Positions 61,085 through 64,000 of a stretch of DNA of 64,000 nt are shown here, one piece after another (the stretch's first letter is position 1; each line of letters opens with the position of its first letter). Source of the stretch: Mesostigma viride (Eukaryota; Streptophyta; Mesostigmatophyceae; Mesostigmatales; Mesostigmataceae); NCBI GenBank assembly GCA_009746045.1, contig RPFO01000188.1, forward strand, positions 2,071,874 through 2,135,873, given 5' to 3'. Under the pieces are notes generated by a model. It saw only the letters and a list, made by a program, of their open reading frames with translations. It was not told the origin of the DNA and made no database searches. The translations under genes and the position numbers were made by a program.

Positions 61085-62190
61085 CCATCAGTCCCCCCTC
61101 TCCCCCCCTCTGCCCCCTTCTCCCCCCCTCTCCCGCCCTCTCCCCCCCTCTCTCCCCCTCTTCCCCCCTCTCCCCCCTCTCCCCCCTCTCCCCCTCTCCC
61201 CCCTCTCCCCATCTCCCCCCCTCTCCCCCCTCTCCCCCCTCTCCCCCCTCTCCCCCCTCTCCCCCCTCTCCCCCCTCTCCCCCTCTCCCCCCTCTCCCCC
61301 CTCTCCCCCCTCTCCCCCCTCTCCCCCCTCTCCCCCCTCTCCCCCCCTCTCCCCCTCTTCCCCCTCTTCCCCCTCTCCCCCCTCCCTCTCCCCCTCTCCC
61401 CCCTCTTCCCCCTCTTTCCCCCTCCGGCTCTACCCGCCATCAGTCCCCCTCTCCCCCCTCTGCCCCCTTCTCCCCCCTTCTCCCCCCCTCTCCCCCCCTC
61501 TCCTCCCCTCCCCCCCTCTCCCCCCTCTCCCCCCTCTCCCCCCTCTCCCCCTCTCCCCCCTCTCCCCCCTCTCCCCCCTCTCCCCCCTCTCCCCCCTCTC
61601 CCCCCTCTCCCCCCTCTCCCCCCCTCTCCCCCCTCTCACCCCTCTGACCCCTCTCCCCCTCTCCCCCCTCTTTCCCCCTCCGGCTCTACCCGCCATCAGT
61701 CCCCCTCTCCCCCCCTCTTCCCCCTCTCCCCCCTCTCCCCCCTCTCCCCCCTCTCCCCCACTCTCCCCCACTCTCCCGGCCCCCCTCTTCCCCCTCTTCC
61801 CCCTCTCCCCCCTCTCCCCCCTCTTTCCCCCTCCGGCTCTACCCGCCATCAGTCCCCCTCTCCCCCCTTCTCCCCCTTCTCCCCCCCTCTCCCCCCTCTC
61901 CCCCCCTCTCCCCCCCTCTCCCCTCTCCCCCCCTCTCCCCCCTCTCCCCCTCTCCCCCCTCTCCCCCCTCTCCCCCTCTCCCCCCCTCTCCCCCCTCTCC
62001 CCCCCTCTCCCCCCCCTCTCCCCCCCTCTCCCCCCTCTCCCCCCCCTCTCCCCCTCTCCCCCCCTCTTTCCCCCTCAGGCTCTACCATTCCGCCATCAGT
62101 CCCCCTCTCCCCCCCTCTGCCCCCTCTCCCCCCTCTCCCCCCTCGATCTCCCCTCTCCTCCCCCCTCTCCCCGACTCCCCGGCACCTAGC
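61085..62190. repeat. CT-rich (CTCCCC)n tract with higher-order structure
   Basis: 1.1 kb of ctccccc-type units. A marker phrase, ctctacccgccatcagtccc, recurs at about 61070, 61430, 61685, 61840 and 62080, defining higher-order blocks. Long purine/pyrimidine frames on both strands are artefacts. Confidence 0.93.
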
Positions 62191-62341
62191 TCTTTCCTCT
62201 CCTGCTCATCCCCCCCCCCCTCAAATCCCCTCCCATATCTTGGCCACCGTCATCAAATAAAATTCAACGGCACTGATCAGCTAGAAATGCCTCATGGATG
62301 ATACTTACAACCCTGTACCCCTGCGTTCCGATGCACTCATA

Positions 62342-63594
62342 CAGCACACAGCGACCCTCGCTCATGCAGCACACAGCGACCCTCACTAATGCAGCAAACA
62401 GCGACCCTCGCTCATGCAGCACACAGCGACCCTCGCTCATGCAGCAAACAGCGACCCTCGCTCATGCAGCAAACAGCGACCCTCGCTCATGCAGCAAACA
62501 GCGACCCTCGCTCATGCAGCAAACAGCGACCCTCGCTCATGCAGCAAACAGCGACCCTCGCTCATGCAGCACACAGCGACCCTCGCTCATGCAGCAAACA
62601 GCGACCCTCGCTCATGCAGCAAACAGCGACCCTCGGTCGATCATGCAGCACACAGCGACCCTCGCTCATGCAGCAAACAGCGACCCTCGCTCGTGCAGCA
62701 AACAGCGACCCTCGCTCATGCAGCAAACAGCGACCCTCGCTCATGCAGCAAACAGCGAGCCTCGCTCATGCAGCAAACAGTGACCCTCGCTCATGCAGCA
62801 AACAGCGACCCTCGCTCATGCAGCAAACAGCGACCCTCGCTCATACAGCACACAGCGACCCTCGCTCATGCAGCACACAGCGACCCTCACTCATGCAGCA
62901 CACAGCGACCCTCGCTCATACAGCACACAGCGACCCTCGCTCATGCAGCAAACAGCGACCCTCACTCATGCAGCACACAGCGACCCTCGCTCATGCAGCA
63001 AACAGCGACCCTCACTCATGCAGCAAACAGTGATCCTCGCTCGTGCAGCAAACAGCGACCCTCGCTCATGCAGCAAACAGCGACCCTCGCTCATGCAGCA
63101 AACAGCGACCCTCGCTCATGCAGCAAACAGCGACCCTCGCTCGTGCAGCAAACAGCGACCCTCGCTCATGCAGCAAACAGCGACCCTCGCTCATGCAGCA
63201 CACAGCGACCCTCACTCATGCAGCACACAGCGACCCTCGCTCATACAGCAAACAGCGACCCTCGCTCATGCAGCAAACAGCGACCCTCACTCATGCAGCA
63301 CACAGCGACCCTTGCTCATGCAGCGCACAGTGACCCTCACTCATGCAGCAAACAGTGACCCTCGCTCATGCAGCAAACAGCGACCCTCGCTCATGCAGCA
63401 AACAGCGAGCCTCGCTCATGCAGCACACAGCGACCCTCGCTCATGCAGCACACAGCGACCCTCGCTCATGCAGCAAACAGCGACCCTCGCTCATACAGCA
63501 AACAGCGACCCTCGCTCATGCAGCAAACAGCGACCCTCGCTCATGCAGCGCACAGCGACCCTCACTCATGCAGCAAACAGCGACCCTCGCTCAT
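62342..63594. repeat. 25-bp minisatellite, about 50 units
   Basis: Unit cagcaaacagcgaccctcgc followed by tcatg; A/C variation at one site (caaaca/cacaca), occasional g/a changes, and one 3-bp insertion near 62635. The three plus frames all read the same 25-residue cycle and stay open; not a gene by itself. Confidence 0.95.
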
Positions 63595-64000
63595 CATTCC
63601 CTACCAGCCATTAAGAATGTACTCCAGCACGCAAAATGTACTTCGTACCGAAGTTTGTCTTTTTATGCTGAAAATTGTCATGCATGATGTTTGCAACCAA
63701 AATAGACCTCGTACAAAGTTTGGTATCGATCGGACGTCATCTTGGTGACATTTGCTAGCAATAAAGGTACATTTTTGTCATTTTTTGTTAAATTAAATAG
63801 TAATAAATAGGAAACAGTACTAAATCACGTCAAACCATCATGGATATTTGCAAGCAACCTAATTACCACTAGAATAGACCATGCACAAAGTTTGGGGTCA
63901 ATCTGAACTCAAAATAGTGACGTTTGCTAGCATAAATACTGCATTTTTTGCCATTTTCAAGCATTTTGCTAAGTGTAAGCGACTAAACAATATCAAACTA
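63595..64000. repeat. Weak satellite-like duplication at right edge
   Basis: 63680-63780 and 63838-63960 share aatagacc.....acaaagtttgg..tc and tgacatttgctagca/tgacgtttgctagca, diverged copies with a period near 165-190 bp. No gene. Confidence 0.5.

Noticed and set aside
60871-62189. Ser/Pro and Arg/Gly/Glu repeat ORFs on both strands
   Set aside because: Produced by the polypyrimidine tract; both strands open in several frames.
62342-63594. CRISPR array
   Set aside because: Units are contiguous with no unique spacers, and the DNA is eukaryotic.
62298-63748. Serial 100-314-codon ORFs as a repetitive protein gene
   Set aside because: All three frames encode the same 25-residue cycle from a 25-bp minisatellite; no start context, splice site or unique flanking domain.

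Overview
This 64-kb window is eukaryotic nuclear DNA, most likely from a green alga. The pointers are GT-AG introns, a long secreted multi-exon gene, LTR and LINE retroelements, TGTAA-type 3' ends, GC-rich exons set among C/G-run-rich introns, and many minisatellites. A chlorophycean (volvocalean-type) alga is my best guess; the sequence does not settle the species. Several ORFs are open only because they lie in tandem repeats, and those are not annotated as genes.

Left part (1-16 kb): a decayed Copia-like LTR retrotransposon on the minus strand ('C1': gag, integrase, protease) has been split inside gag by a 10.8-kb Ty3/Gypsy chromovirus (4974-15777). The chromovirus has near-identical LTRs, a 5-bp target duplication, primer binding site, polypurine tract, gag, PR-RT-RNaseH, integrase, chromodomain, an upstream ORF with a Cauli_VI/RNase H1-N-like domain, and an unexplained 789-residue ORF between integrase and 3' LTR.

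16.5-25 kb: a nest of 5'-truncated LINE pieces and a 171-bp tRNA-derived SINE, several joined at the motif atatatggcg; a LINE ORF1 fragment split by a TTAA-target DNA transposon; and a tandemly duplicated unknown repeat.

25.2-42.8 kb: the one clearly intact host gene, on the minus strand. I resolve 22 exons whose phases all agree, giving 6,210 bp of CDS (2,069 residues): a signal peptide, a short coiled coil, then 22 Kazal-like modules alternating with a second cysteine-rich module, ending just after the last Kazal cysteine. Its introns hold minisatellites, a MITE, echoes of neighbouring exons, and an AT-rich fragment of a bacterial-type queD (6-carboxytetrahydropterin synthase) gene.

43-60 kb: a longer copy of the same LINE, a second inverted copy of the TTAA transposon, LINE 3' ends with a hairpin plus a (TTAA)n tail, a second TTAA-flanked element inserted in such a tail, a broken DDE-like transposase gene, a second Copia-like copy ('C2': protease, RT, RNase H) split in RNase H by a 1.36-kb palindromic foldback element, and a LINE ORF1 relic. 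C1 and C2 together suggest the order gag-INT-PR-RT-RH, unlike canonical Copia.

60-64 kb: a candidate terminal exon (minus), a 1.1-kb CT-rich tract, a 25-bp minisatellite of about 50 units, and a weak satellite-like tail. No CRISPR array, rRNA or functional tRNA was seen.
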